35,691 bases of DNA from Gammaproteobacteria bacterium (GCA_029861535.1 JAOTZC010000026.1:1-35691); one strand, 5' to 3'. Shown: positions 1 to 9,079, counted from the stretch's first letter. The notes: a model not told the origin generated them from the sequence alone. Made by a program: numbers and translations.

Positions 1-1
1 C

Positions 2-385
2 TCGGGCATGAATACGGCCACGACAGAACTCGCGATGGCCCGTAACGACCAAAACTACGAAAACGCGTTTCAGGCAGCAGAGACAGGGCTCGAAAACGCG
101 CTCACGCAAGGTACTTATGACACCGTGGCAGGCGCCGTTTTACCGCAATATATATCGACTAGCGGGCACGAATATGTCGACGCACGCATTGACTTTGAGG
201 ATTCGACACTCGTTCCCGACAAGGCATTTAGCCTCGGTGTTGGCAGTGGAATCGCCGCTTATCACTTCTTGGCGACCTCGCAGGCTGATTCGTTTCGCGA
301 CCCCGGCAACACGACCGATCGCGATGCCAGTGCGCTACACACCCAAGCCTTCTATGTTGTTGGCCCGGAATCGAACACGCTTTAA
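2..385 (+). CDS. pilX: PilX-like minor pilin, 5' end missing
   Basis: Partial gene running in from the left edge; the reading frame is open from base 2 and ends at TAA 383-385. The visible residues begin at the end of what would be the hydrophobic pilin helix and continue with MARND and then FQAAETGLENAL, the conserved segment of PilX-type minor pilins (family pattern: AxNxxDRxxAFQAAEAAL). The prepilin leader and most of the transmembrane helix lie outside the window. PilX is a minor pilin that helps prime type IV pilus assembly together with PilY1, and pilX immediately before pilY1 is the usual order. The product is short after the conserved region, so the C-terminal domain may be reduced. 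The family call is good; the exact start cannot be seen. Confidence 0.8.
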   Translation, partial: SGMNTATTELAMARNDQNYENAFQAAETGLENALTQGTYDTVAGAVLPQYISTSGHEYVDARIDFEDSTLVPDKAFSLGVGSGIAAYHFLATSQADSFRDPGNTTDRDASALHTQAFYVVGPESNTL

Positions 386-410
386 GCGGTAGACCGAACG
401 GAGCACTACC

Positions 411-752
411 ATGAAATTTAGACTTTTGATGACCGCCCTTGTATTGAGCCTGGCGCTGCCTGCTGCAGCACAGTTTACGACCGTACAGCTCGCACATGAA
501 GTTGAGATGTCAACGGTACGATTGCCACAGTCTGAGTCCGGCACGATTGCGTTCAAAGCGTGCGGGGAATGTGACTACCAGACGACGCGCGTCAGTAGCG
601 AAACCGTGTGGCTGGTGAACAATAGGCCGGTAACGCTTGTGAAGTTTCGACAAGTCGTCGCCGGAATGACTGATCGGGACAAGGAATACGTCACCGTCAA
701 GCAACACCTAGAACGTGATCTGATCACACAAGTTTCTATCATCGTACGCTAG
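411..752 (+). CDS. Small secreted Cys-pair protein, copy 1 (PilY1-associated)
   Basis: Encodes 113 residues with a clear signal peptide (MKFRLLMTALVLSLALPAAA, cleavage near residue 21). The mature part contains a CGEC pair around residue 51 in a segment that suits beta strands, and a charged C-terminal half ending in a hydrophobic strand. It is paralogous to the protein at 4224-4598: shared features are GTIAFKACG against GMVTFRSCG, a following FR segment, and an ITxxxI ending. Each copy sits directly upstream of a pilY1 gene, so it probably acts in the periplasm with PilY1. In Pseudomonas a small secreted protein, PilY2, lies next to PilY1; I see the positional likeness but cannot show homology. 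Function unknown. It starts 25 nt after pilX and belongs to the same operon. Confidence 0.8.
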   Translation: MKFRLLMTALVLSLALPAAAQFTTVQLAHEVEMSTVRLPQSESGTIAFKACGECDYQTTRVSSETVWLVNNRPVTLVKFRQVVAGMTDRDKEYVTVKQHLERDLITQVSIIVR

Positions 753-781
753 CAGAGCGAGTCCTAAGTGAGGGAAGCAAG

Positions 782-3700
782 ATGAATAAGGTAATTCGAA
801 AAACTGGAATTGTTTGCACAGGACTGCTGGTCGCGCTGACGAGCGGCGCCCCCGCGCTCGCTGATGATACCGAGCTGCTTCTCGTCAGCCCGAATCAGGC
901 AGTGACGCCGAAGCCGAACATTCTGTTTATCCTCGACTCGTCCGGTAGCATGAGCTCCGACGAGAATACGCGCGAGGTTTACGATTCGACGCAAGATTAC
1001 GGCGGCGACTGCGATGACGACATGCTGTATTGGTCTGAAGTCGGCGTTGTGCCAGCTTGCATCAACAACGACAAGTTCTTCAGGAAGGATAGGTTCGTCT
1101 GTGTCAGTGCCGCGCTGCAACTTGCCGGCATCGGCCGTTATACGAACATAATGGCCCAGTATCGTCCAAGTATCTTTGTTTTCCTCGGCGACCGTTGGAA
1201 CCCGATTCAACCGGGCAACGACGATGACATTGTTGAGTGCCAAAAGGACTCTGGCAAACACGGCGACGGCACGGCGGGTGAGCTCTGGGCGCGCAAAGGC
1301 GGAAACCAGAGTGAGTTCACGGCCGATCCGAGCCTCGAAGTCTCGTGGGATAGCTGGCCACTGAGTAAAAATATCACCGTCTTCGACGGTAATTATCTTA
1401 ACTACCTGGAAAACCCAGTTTTCGTCGACAAAGATCGCATCGAAATCGTCAAGGAAGTAACGGCGACAGTTCTGAATTCGATCGAAAACGTCAACGTTGG
1501 CGTCATGCGCTTTAACAACGGCGATGGCGGCCCTGTCATTCTCGGCATGACCGACCTCGATACGAACCGCGCGGCGATTTTAGCTGCTATCAACGGGATC
1601 GTCGCTGGCGGTGTTACGCCGCTTTCGGAGACGCTTTACGAAGCCGCCCGCTACTGGCGTGGCCTGCCGGCCTATTATGGCGAAAATATTGGCGAACATC
1701 CGACCGATCCGAACGCGCTGGTATCGCCAGCCCCGGAGGTTTACAAACAACCTCAGACCGAGGTCTGCGCGAAAAACTTTAACGTGTTGTTGACGGACGG
1801 TGTGCCGGTCAGCGACGAAGAAACGCCCGATCTTGTCGACAACCTGCCGAACTGGTTTGCGACGCACGGTTTCGCGGGGTGTGACGGTGTCGGCGATGGC
1901 CTTTGCCTCGACGATATTGCGGCGTATCTGCACAATGATGATATTTCGCTGGATCCCGGCCCGCAGCTTGTAACTACACACACAATTGGCTTCGCGATTG
2001 ACCTAGACATTTTGGAAGAAGCCGCCTTTGAATCCGAAGGCACCTACTTCCAGGCGGATGATGTACAAAGTCTGACGATTGCACTTCTTGATATTGTTAA
2101 CGACATTCAGGACCGCTCGCTGTCGTTTGCCGCACCTGCGGTTGCTGTAAATACCTTTAACCGTACGCAGAATCTAAACGATCTTTTTTTGACGACCTTT
2201 GCAGCTCGCGAAACGACGCATTGGCCGGGCAACCTAAAGAAATATCGCATTCTCGATGGCGAGATTGTCGACAAATTCGACGTTCCTGCGGTCAACCCGG
2301 TGGACGGCTTCTTCATCGACACGGCGACCAGTTACTGGTCGGGCGCGATGGATGGAAACGACGTTGAAATGGGCGGCGCACTTGAGAACTTACCCGGCTC
2401 TGGGGCGCGCAATCTGTACACCAATAATGGCGGGCAGAACAATTTGACGGCAGGCGCGAACGCGCTGTCACCAGGAAACGCAAATAACTTCGTGAATGCC
2501 GACTTCGGTCTTACCGGCGCTGCCGGCGAACCGTCCATCGAAGACCTTATTCGATGGTCGCGTGGCCAGGACATCCGCGACGAGAACAATGATGGCAGCA
2601 CCCTGGATGACCGCGAAAAGTCCATGGGTGATCCGCTGCATTCTCAACCGGCCGCCGTCGTCTATGGTGGTGATGTCGCCAATCCGGACGCTGTTGTGTA
2701 CACGGCAACAAACGACGGCTATTTACACGCAGTCGATGCCGCCACGGGCGTCGAACTGTGGTCGTTCATACCGAAGGAACTGTTACCGAACCTGGTTAGC
2801 CTGTACTTCAATCCGGATTCTCAATTCAAGAATTACGGACTTGACGGCGATATCGTTCCAGTGGTCAAGGATGTTGATCAGGACGGTATTGTCGACTCCG
2901 GCGATGGCGACTTCGTTATCATTATCTTGGGCATGCGCCGAGGCGGTGGTGCGTACTATGCGATTGACGTGACGGATAAGACAACTCCTGTACTCAAATG
3001 GCGCGTCAGTGAAGCCGGAATGGATCAGACTTGGTCGACCCCAACCGTCGCCCGCATGGACATTGACGATAATTCATTAAACGCTGATAAAGCCGTTGTG
3101 ATCGTTGGCGGTGGCTACGACTCAGCGCACGACACGTTGCCACACCCGCCGGCCGACGATACATCGGGCAACGGGATCTTCTTCCTCGATCTGCAGACCG
3201 GCAACGTACTTTGGCGGGCTGGCATTGACGCTGGCGCACAACTGACGTTGCCAACGATGACACGTGCATTCCCGAATCAAATTCGTGTAATCGACATCAA
3301 CGGCGATCGATTTGCCGACCGCATGTATGCGTCGGACGTTGGTGGCCAGCTCTGGCGCTTTGACATTTTTCCTGGCAAACAGCCGAACGGAATCGGCGCG
3401 GATGCGCTGGTAACGGGTGGCGTGATCGCGCAGCTTGGCGCCGAAGGCAATTTACCGGCGACTAATGAAGATACGCGACGCCTCTACAATGCGACGGATG
3501 TCTCAGTCTTTAATGACAATGCGCAGAACCGGCGATTTATCGCAATCAGCATCGGTAGCGGCTATCGATCTCACCCGTTGGATAACACCAACGACGACCG
3601 CTTCTATTCGATTCGCGACAAGGACGTGTTCAACTCGCTGAGTCAAAACGACTTCGATACCTACAGCATTGTCAAAGAAGCCGATCTTGTCGAGGTCAGC

Positions 3701-4144
3701 GGTACCGTGGGCACTGCCATTGGTCAAGCAGACCGTGGCTGGAAGTTTACGTTGCCGTCGAATCAAAAGGTGCTGGCAACGTCTGTCACGTTTAACAACG
3801 AGGTATTCTTTGTCGCCTTTTCACCAGACACAGCGGCAGCCGCGACTTGCGGAGCCGGCCGCGGGCGTAACTTCTTGTACCGCGTCAGCGTCATTAACGG
3901 CGACCCGATTGGTGACCTGGATAATATCGCCGCAGGTGATGAAGATCAGGCACGCGTGACGGATCTGGCACAGGGCGGTATCGCGCCGTCGCCTCGATTC
4001 CTGTTCCCGAGCCCCGACGATCAGAACTGTCAGGGTGATGAGTGTTCGCCGCCGCCGCTGTACTGCGTGGGTGTCGAATGTGGCGACCCAGGATTCGACA
4101 ATAACCCGGTTCGTACGCTGTGGACGCAGGACGGAATTGATTAA
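782..4144 (+). CDS. pilY1: PilY1 type IV pilus tip/assembly protein, copy 1
   Basis: Encodes 1120 residues. A signal peptide ends at APALA (residue 26). A von Willebrand A domain follows with a MIDAS motif D52-S-S54-G-S56, extending to about residue 430. The C-terminal half is the PilY1 propeller: it has the family signature GDPLHSQPAAVVYGG, then a calcium loop D697-V-D-Q-D-G-I-V-D705, then GMRRGG and DINGDRFADRMYASD, a second D-x-N-G-D type metal loop. The protein ends in NNPVRTLWTQDG, as does copy 2. PilY1 sits at the pilus tip or in the secretin-proximal complex, and its calcium state controls pilus extension versus retraction and adhesion. Start ATG 782 has a purine-rich GAGGGA upstream. 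Gene order pilX, pilY1 and pilE supports the call. Confidence 0.95.
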   Translation: MNKVIRKTGIVCTGLLVALTSGAPALADDTELLLVSPNQAVTPKPNILFILDSSGSMSSDENTREVYDSTQDYGGDCDDDMLYWSEVGVVPACINNDKFFRKDRFVCVSAALQLAGIGRYTNIMAQYRPSIFVFLGDRWNPIQPGNDDDIVECQKDSGKHGDGTAGELWARKGGNQSEFTADPSLEVSWDSWPLSKNITVFDGNYLNYLENPVFVDKDRIEIVKEVTATVLNSIENVNVGVMRFNNGDGGPVILGMTDLDTNRAAILAAINGIVAGGVTPLSETLYEAARYWRGLPAYYGENIGEHPTDPNALVSPAPEVYKQPQTEVCAKNFNVLLTDGVPVSDEETPDLVDNLPNWFATHGFAGCDGVGDGLCLDDIAAYLHNDDISLDPGPQLVTTHTIGFAIDLDILEEAAFESEGTYFQADDVQSLTIALLDIVNDIQDRSLSFAAPAVAVNTFNRTQNLNDLFLTTFAARETTHWPGNLKKYRILDGEIVDKFDVPAVNPVDGFFIDTATSYWSGAMDGNDVEMGGALENLPGSGARNLYTNNGGQNNLTAGANALSPGNANNFVNADFGLTGAAGEPSIEDLIRWSRGQDIRDENNDGSTLDDREKSMGDPLHSQPAAVVYGGDVANPDAVVYTATNDGYLHAVDAATGVELWSFIPKELLPNLVSLYFNPDSQFKNYGLDGDIVPVVKDVDQDGIVDSGDGDFVIIILGMRRGGGAYYAIDVTDKTTPVLKWRVSEAGMDQTWSTPTVARMDIDDNSLNADKAVVIVGGGYDSAHDTLPHPPADDTSGNGIFFLDLQTGNVLWRAGIDAGAQLTLPTMTRAFPNQIRVIDINGDRFADRMYASDVGGQLWRFDIFPGKQPNGIGADALVTGGVIAQLGAEGNLPATNEDTRRLYNATDVSVFNDNAQNRRFIAISIGSGYRSHPLDNTNDDRFYSIRDKDVFNSLSQNDFDTYSIVKEADLVEVSGTVGTAIGQADRGWKFTLPSNQKVLATSVTFNNEVFFVAFSPDTAAAATCGAGRGRNFLYRVSVINGDPIGDLDNIAAGDEDQARVTDLAQGGIAPSPRFLFPSPDDQNCQGDECSPPPLYCVGVECGDPGFDNNPVRTLWTQDGID

Positions 4145-4223
4145 TTGAGATAGGGTTCCGGGCTTTTTCGGCTGGAACCTGGATAATAACTGTTTGAAAA
4201 TATGGATGTTTCGGAGCATTAGG

Positions 4224-4598
4224 ATGAAATTTCGCAAACTGAGAATTCGCAAATTGACCATCGCCGCGGCGGCCGCACTGTTAATTGGTGCAATGCAGCC
4301 GGCCGTGTCACAGATAGTGACGAAGGTCGCAGCACACGAGCTATCGCCGCAGAACATCATCTTGCCGGGCTCAGTGAACGGCATGGTGACGTTTCGGTCC
4401 TGTGGCGACGGTTGTGACGAAGAATACAGTCGTGCCCGCTTGACGGCGGACACACGATTTTCCGTCGACGGTCGTACCGTCAAGTTCGAAGATTTTCGCA
4501 AGGATTTCGCGATCATCAAACAGAGGAAAAGGAGCTACGCATTGCTAAGCGTGGACGTACAAACAAAAACGATTACAAGTATTCAGATTCAGGGGTAA
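4224..4598 (+). CDS. Small secreted Cys-pair protein, copy 2 (PilY1-associated)
   Basis: Encodes 124 residues from ATG 4224, chosen because GGAG at 4212-4215 is well spaced; an in-frame TTG at 4194 would add 10 residues before a second Met-Lys-Phe-Arg start like that of copy 1. After a basic N-terminus and a hydrophobic segment with an alanine run, a signal peptidase site is likely near residue 33 (VSQ). The mature part resembles copy 1 at 411-752, with the cysteines spaced as CGDGC instead of CGEC, and a C-terminus TITSIQIQG. It lies between the two pilY1 genes, the position pilY2 holds between pilY1 and pilE in Pseudomonas. Its job is unknown; the paired duplication with pilY1 argues for a direct PilY1 partner in the periplasm. 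Confidence 0.78.
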   Translation: MKFRKLRIRKLTIAAAAALLIGAMQPAVSQIVTKVAAHELSPQNIILPGSVNGMVTFRSCGDGCDEEYSRARLTADTRFSVDGRTVKFEDFRKDFAIIKQRKRSYALLSVDVQTKTITSIQIQG

Positions 4599-4645
4599 GT
4601 ACGGTACGTACAATAAAAGATAAAAGTATTTTGATTTAGGGGTAA
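4577..4645 (+). repeat. Imperfect 22-nt direct repeat at the end of small gene copy 2
   Basis: Bases 4577-4598, which include the TAA stop of the small secreted gene, recur at 4624-4645 with three differences; both copies end in AGGGGTAA. The offset is 47 nt. This looks like a decayed local duplication of the gene's 3' end. The rest of the gap up to the second pilY1 at 4718 is AT-rich and holds no further gene. Confidence 0.6.
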
Positions 4646-4717
4646 ACAAAGAGGATTTTTTTGTGGGTGACTGACTGAGCGATAAGTCACGGATAGACTT
4701 GAAAGAGGTATGGACAC

Positions 4718-7700
4718 ATGTTCAGTTCCAGATTGCACTTCGCTTGGGCACTAGCGGGTGCGCTACTAACACTTACCGCGGGTTCTCCTGCTATCGCAGA
4801 TGACGTCGAGCTGCTGCTGTCGACCCCTGGCGGCGGCGCAAAACCGAATATTCTGTTCATTATCGACTCGTCCGGTTCGATGACCACGGTCGAGACGACC
4901 CAGGAACCGTACGACCCGAGTACTCCGTATCCGGGACCGTGCGAGACGGACAAGTACTACTGGACAACCAACTCCAGCGTCCCGAACTGCGGTGATAACT
5001 TCAAGATCCAAAAGACGTCGTTCGTTTGCGATCAGGGACTAACCCAGATCAACGCTGCCGGCTCCTACACCGATACGATGGCCATGTATCGGTCCAGAAA
5101 AGGCTTGTGGAAATGGCGCACGCTAAGCAAATCGAAGGACGACAAGGCGGTAGAGTGTAAGCAAGACGCCGGTATTCACGGCTACGGCGCCAGCCCCGGC
5201 GACGAGCCCTATCCGCAGTCTGGCTCCAACAAGCCACCGTACACCAACGACAGCAACCTGTCCGTCGATTGGGGTAGCAGTCCGACCGACAGAATTTACA
5301 CGGTTTACGACAGCAATTACCTAAATTGGTACCACAACCCACCAGGCGCGTCCATGAGCCGTACGGCCATGGTCAAAGCGGTGACCAAAAACGTATTGGG
5401 CTCGATCAATAACGTTAACGTTGGTTTCATGCGCTTTAACTGGGATCAGGGCGGCCGAGTAATACATGCCCTCCAGGACCTGGATTCAAATCGGGCTGCG
5501 GCCAATACTGTCGTGGACAACATTCCGGCCAGTGGTTGGACGCCGTTATCCGAAACAATGTATGAGGCAGCGCTGTATTACAGCGGTCTGCCAGGCCACT
5601 ACGCTACCCCAGCTACGACCGATTCTGACGCTCTAGCGTCAAGCACGCCGATGGTCTACGAACAGCCGGCCGAGTTTGCTTGTTCGAAAAACTTCGTTGT
5701 GTTTCTGTCGGACGGCCAGCCGACCGAGGACGTCGATGCCTGGGACAAGGTACCGACGCTGCCCAACTACCCGAGTGTCGTTGGGCGTGCCGGTTGTAAC
5801 GGCGCCAATGTCAACGGTGCGTGTTTGGATGACGTGACGGAGTATTTGTCGAAAGCTGACATTAATCCAAGCGTTCCCGGTCAGCAGTCGGTGATCACGT
5901 ACACGATTGGTTTTGTCGAAGATCTGCCAATTCTGAAAACGGCGGCGGAAGTATCCGGCGGCGACTATCATAGGGCAACCGACGTAACCTCGCTGACAAA
6001 GGCGCTGCAAGACATTCTTACAGATATCTTCGACCGTGATATTTCGTTTACGGCGCCCGCCGTGGCCGTGAACGCGTTTAATCGCACACAGCACTTGAAT
6101 GATCTATACGTATCGGTTTTCCGTGCACAGGACGAGGTGCATTGGCCGGGCAACGTGAAGAAATTCACGGTTGTGACCAATGAAATTCGCGACGCCGTGG
6201 ATCAACCTGCCGTTGATTTAGGTACCGGCTTTTTTGACGAGGACGCGATTAACTTCTGGTCGCAAGAGACGACCGGTGACGGCACGAATGTTTACAAAGG
6301 CGGCGCAGCGAATATCCTGCCGGACCCGGCGCAGCGTAAGCTTTACACAAATAAGGTATCAGGCAGCCTGACTTTGCCGGTCAACTCATTTTCGGTGGCT
6401 AATACCCTATCGTTCGCAGACGCCGATCTCGGCCTCACGGGCGCCGTCGGCGAACCTCTGAAAGACGATCTGATCGATTGGGCGCGCGGCGTTGACGTCA
6501 AGGATGAGAACAATGACGGGTCGACGACGGACTTTCGCTATGCGATGGGCGACACCTTGCACTCTCAGCCGGCTGCCGTTGTCTACGGTAACGGTGGTGG
6601 TACCCAGGACATCGTGGTGTTCAATGCGACAAATGACGGTTACTTGCATGCTATCGATGCAGACACTGGCAAAGAGCTGTGGTCGTTCATTCCGTACGAG
6701 TTACTCGATGGTCTGACGGATCTGTACTTCAACGAAAACGTTGATTACAAAACCTACGGCATCGATGGTAGTGTCGTGCCGGTCATCTTTGATAAGGACC
6801 AAGACGGCATTATCGAGCCGGGCGGAAGTGATAATGACTTCGTCTATCTGATATTTGGCATGCGGCGCGGTGGCGACAACTATTACATGATCGACGTCAC
6901 TGATCGTAGTTCGCCAATACTGCGTTGGATCAAGACGTATCCGGAAAGCGGACAGTCATGGTCAACGCCGTCTGTCGCCCGTGTTGACATCAACAGCGCA
7001 TTGCAGACCAGCGCGCAGAAAGCGGTGCTTATAATGGGCGCTGGTTACGACACGGCGCACGACGCGCCGGGTCACCCGACCTCACCGGATCTCGAGGGCG
7101 CTGGTGTCTTTATGCTTGATCTGGAAACCGGTGATCAGGTCTGGCGTGCCGGCACGGACGGATTTGCCAATTTGGTGGCTCCTGGCATGACCCGATCGAT
7201 ACCCAATCAGGTCCGCGTCATCGACATTAATGGTGACGGCTTGGCCGATCGCATGTACGCCGCCGATTTGGGTGGACAGCTGTGGCGTTTCGATATCACG
7301 AATGGCAACCTGCCGAATTCCTTAATCGCGGGCGGTGTCATCGCACAGCTGGGTGCCGAAGGCCTACCGGGCGCCCCCAGCGCCGCCGAGACACGTCGTT
7401 TCTACACGACGCCTGATGTCGCATTGTTCACCGACAAGAAGCAGGACCGCCGTTTTCTGGCGATCAACATCGGCTCAGGTTATCGAGCGCACCCGCTCGA
7501 CAATAGTGCCGCAGATCGTTTCTATTCGGTTCGCGATGCGGACGTTTTCGCGCCGCTGACCCAGGCTCAGTACAACACCTACAGCGTTGTCAAAGACGGC
7601 GACCTGATCGACGTCGCCGGCCAGGTCGGTACCGTCATCCCGGTGAATGGCAGCGGCTGGAAGTTCGTTCTTCCGCCGGAACAGAAGGTATTGTCAACCT

Positions 7701-8071
7701 CGAGCACATTTAACGACTCGGTGTTTTTCGTAACGTTCGAACCGACCGTTAATACGAACGATCCATGCCAGGCCGGCATAGCCAAGAACCGACTGTACCA
7801 GGTCAATGTGTCGAACGGCGACCCGGTAGTGCCGTTAGGCACTGCCCTGCCGGCCGCCGGAGCAGACGCCGACGCGGCTCGAGTCACCAATCTGGAACAG
7901 GGTGGAATCGCACCTCAGCCGGTGTTCTTGTTCCCGACATCGACGGATCCAAACTGTACGGGCGCCGAATGCTCACCACCGCCAATCGGTTGTATCGGCG
8001 TAGAGTGTTTCGACCCCGACTTCAACAACAACCCGGTTCGCACATTGTGGACGCAGGACGGTGTAGACTAA
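4718..8071 (+). CDS. pilY1: PilY1 type IV pilus tip/assembly protein, copy 2
   Basis: Encodes 1117 residues, homologous to copy 1 along its whole length. A signal peptide ends at SPAIA (residue 27). The von Willebrand A domain MIDAS is D50-S-S52-G-S54. The propeller half carries MGDTLHSQPAAVVYG, the loop D692-K-D-Q-D-G-I-I-E700, GMRRGG and DINGDGLADRMYAAD, and ends NNPVRTLWTQDG. The primary calcium loop has Glu at its last position where copy 1 has Asp, while the second loop has the canonical Gly (DINGDG) where copy 1 has Arg (DINGDR). The two copies may therefore differ in metal affinity. AGAGG at 4704-4708 precedes ATG 4718. Duplicated pilY1 inside one pil operon is unusual; having two could give alternative pilus-tip adhesins. 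It lies 30 nt before pilE. Confidence 0.95.
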   Translation: MFSSRLHFAWALAGALLTLTAGSPAIADDVELLLSTPGGGAKPNILFIIDSSGSMTTVETTQEPYDPSTPYPGPCETDKYYWTTNSSVPNCGDNFKIQKTSFVCDQGLTQINAAGSYTDTMAMYRSRKGLWKWRTLSKSKDDKAVECKQDAGIHGYGASPGDEPYPQSGSNKPPYTNDSNLSVDWGSSPTDRIYTVYDSNYLNWYHNPPGASMSRTAMVKAVTKNVLGSINNVNVGFMRFNWDQGGRVIHALQDLDSNRAAANTVVDNIPASGWTPLSETMYEAALYYSGLPGHYATPATTDSDALASSTPMVYEQPAEFACSKNFVVFLSDGQPTEDVDAWDKVPTLPNYPSVVGRAGCNGANVNGACLDDVTEYLSKADINPSVPGQQSVITYTIGFVEDLPILKTAAEVSGGDYHRATDVTSLTKALQDILTDIFDRDISFTAPAVAVNAFNRTQHLNDLYVSVFRAQDEVHWPGNVKKFTVVTNEIRDAVDQPAVDLGTGFFDEDAINFWSQETTGDGTNVYKGGAANILPDPAQRKLYTNKVSGSLTLPVNSFSVANTLSFADADLGLTGAVGEPLKDDLIDWARGVDVKDENNDGSTTDFRYAMGDTLHSQPAAVVYGNGGGTQDIVVFNATNDGYLHAIDADTGKELWSFIPYELLDGLTDLYFNENVDYKTYGIDGSVVPVIFDKDQDGIIEPGGSDNDFVYLIFGMRRGGDNYYMIDVTDRSSPILRWIKTYPESGQSWSTPSVARVDINSALQTSAQKAVLIMGAGYDTAHDAPGHPTSPDLEGAGVFMLDLETGDQVWRAGTDGFANLVAPGMTRSIPNQVRVIDINGDGLADRMYAADLGGQLWRFDITNGNLPNSLIAGGVIAQLGAEGLPGAPSAAETRRFYTTPDVALFTDKKQDRRFLAINIGSGYRAHPLDNSAADRFYSVRDADVFAPLTQAQYNTYSVVKDGDLIDVAGQVGTVIPVNGSGWKFVLPPEQKVLSTSSTFNDSVFFVTFEPTVNTNDPCQAGIAKNRLYQVNVSNGDPVVPLGTALPAAGADADAARVTNLEQGGIAPQPVFLFPTSTDPNCTGAECSPPPIGCIGVECFDPDFNNNPVRTLWTQDGVD

Positions 8072-8101
8072 CGCAAGTCTACTCGTCGACAGGAGAGTTT
8101 G

Positions 8102-8518
8102 ATGTACAAGAAAATGCGTGGCGTTTCGCTGGTCGAGCTGATGATCGTCGTGGTCGTCCTCGGCATACTCGCCGCCGTTGCTTACCCGAGCTACCGCGAT
8201 TTTGTCGCTCGGGGCAAGCGTAACGAGGCGAAAGCGGCGCTGCTACAAATAGCGACAAATCAGGAACGTGTTTATCTGAACACGAACTCCTACACCAACA
8301 ACATGACCGCATTGGGCTTTCCGGTTGACGATAATTTTCCGACGGATTCTGGTGCTTATATCATTGACGTAACGTTTGCCGACGCGAACAATTTTACGGC
8401 CGTCGCGACGTATCAATTAGTTGATAATGAAACCGGGAAGTGTGCGACCTATACCATCGATGGTCGGGGAACACGCACTTCCGCGCCGCTCGCGGACTGC
8501 TGGACCCGCACGCGTTAA
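8102..8518 (+). CDS. pilE: PilE-like type IV pilin
   Basis: Encodes 138 residues from ATG 8102, set by AGGAG at 8091-8095. It has a class III prepilin leader, MYKKMRG, cut after Gly7 by the prepilin peptidase; the mature protein starts VSLVELMIV with the conserved Glu at +5 (residue 12), followed by a 20-residue hydrophobic helix and YPSYRDF. The C-terminal part has two cysteines, C114 and C133, that can form the pilin disulphide loop. Length and layout suit PilE, the minor pilin encoded after pilY1 in Pseudomonas-type clusters, although a major pilin role cannot be excluded from sequence. It is the last gene of the plus-strand pilus operon and converges on lspA. Confidence 0.92.
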   Translation: MYKKMRGVSLVELMIVVVVLGILAAVAYPSYRDFVARGKRNEAKAALLQIATNQERVYLNTNSYTNNMTALGFPVDDNFPTDSGAYIIDVTFADANNFTAVATYQLVDNETGKCATYTIDGRGTRTSAPLADCWTRTR

Positions 8519-8528
8519 CAACAGTTAA

Positions 8529-8569
8529 GAGCGGTCTATCATCCGGATGGGCCGCTCCTAAAGCTTTTT
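8529..8569 (+). terminator. Probable terminator of the pil operon
   Basis: GAGCGGTC (8529-8536) pairs with GGCCGCTC (8550-8557), with one G-U, around a 13-nt loop. A run of five T follows at 8565-8569. It starts 11 nt after the pilE stop and lies in the gap before the end of the convergent lspA gene. The T-run is short and 7 nt away from the stem, so strength is uncertain. Confidence 0.5.
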
Positions 8570-9079
8570 GTCGTCTTTTCCTGAGAAGAATAGAGAATCG
8601 ACAATGAGCAACACCGCGCCGACGGTGATTGCTGAGTCCGCGACGTTGAACGACGGAAACGGATCGAAAAAAGGGATCGGCAAATTGACCTGGATAAAGT
8701 CGGTGACATAGCCAAGCCTGATGCGGTCAATGACATTTCCCACTGCACCCCCTAGTACCAATGACAGGCCTGCCGTAAGTACGATCGGTCCCTCACCACG
8801 TATGCGCCACATCCAAACGGCGATCACGGCACTGACGACGGTCGCCAAAACGACAAAAAACCAACGCTGCCAACCGCTCGCGTCGGCCAGGAAGCTAAAA
8901 GCCGCGCCAAAGTTTTTCTGATGCGTCAGATTCAAGAATGCGGTCAACGGTACTTTGGCGAATTCTTCGATGTGCTCGATGATTGCCAGCTTGGTCACCT
9001 GATCAGCGATGACGACAACTAGCGCGACTGCCATCCATACGGTGAATCGACGAATTCCAGAATCGTTGTTGAATATCAC
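8558..9079 (-). CDS. lspA: Lipoprotein signal peptidase (signal peptidase II)
   Basis: Encodes 173 residues. LspA is the inner-membrane aspartyl protease that removes the signal peptide of prolipoproteins after diacylglyceryl transfer. Four hydrophobic segments are visible. Family motifs: D26-Q-V-T-K near the N-terminus, NFGAAFSFLAD (about residues 56-66), GNVIDR (114-119), VTDFI with D127, and FNVADSAI with D148; the last two match the catalytic aspartyl dyad. It begins 14 nt after the ribF stop, so the two genes are cotranscribed. In most gammaproteobacteria ileS sits between ribF and lspA, and fkpB and ispH follow; all are absent here. The many lipoproteins in the window are its substrates. 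Confidence 0.96.
   Translation of the reverse strand: MIFNNDSGIRRFTVWMAVALVVVIADQVTKLAIIEHIEEFAKVPLTAFLNLTHQKNFGAAFSFLADASGWQRWFFVVLATVVSAVIAVWMWRIRGEGPIVLTAGLSLVLGGAVGNVIDRIRLGYVTDFIQVNLPIPFFDPFPSFNVADSAITVGAVLLIVDSLFFSGKDDKKL

Noticed and set aside
4154-4179. Terminator after the first pilY1
   Set aside because: GGTTCC/GGAACC can pair, but the T-run lies inside the loop and not after the stem.
3821-4519. 232-codon minus-strand open frame over the pilY1/small-gene junction
   Set aside because: Runs antisense across two well-supported genes and gives no recognisable protein.
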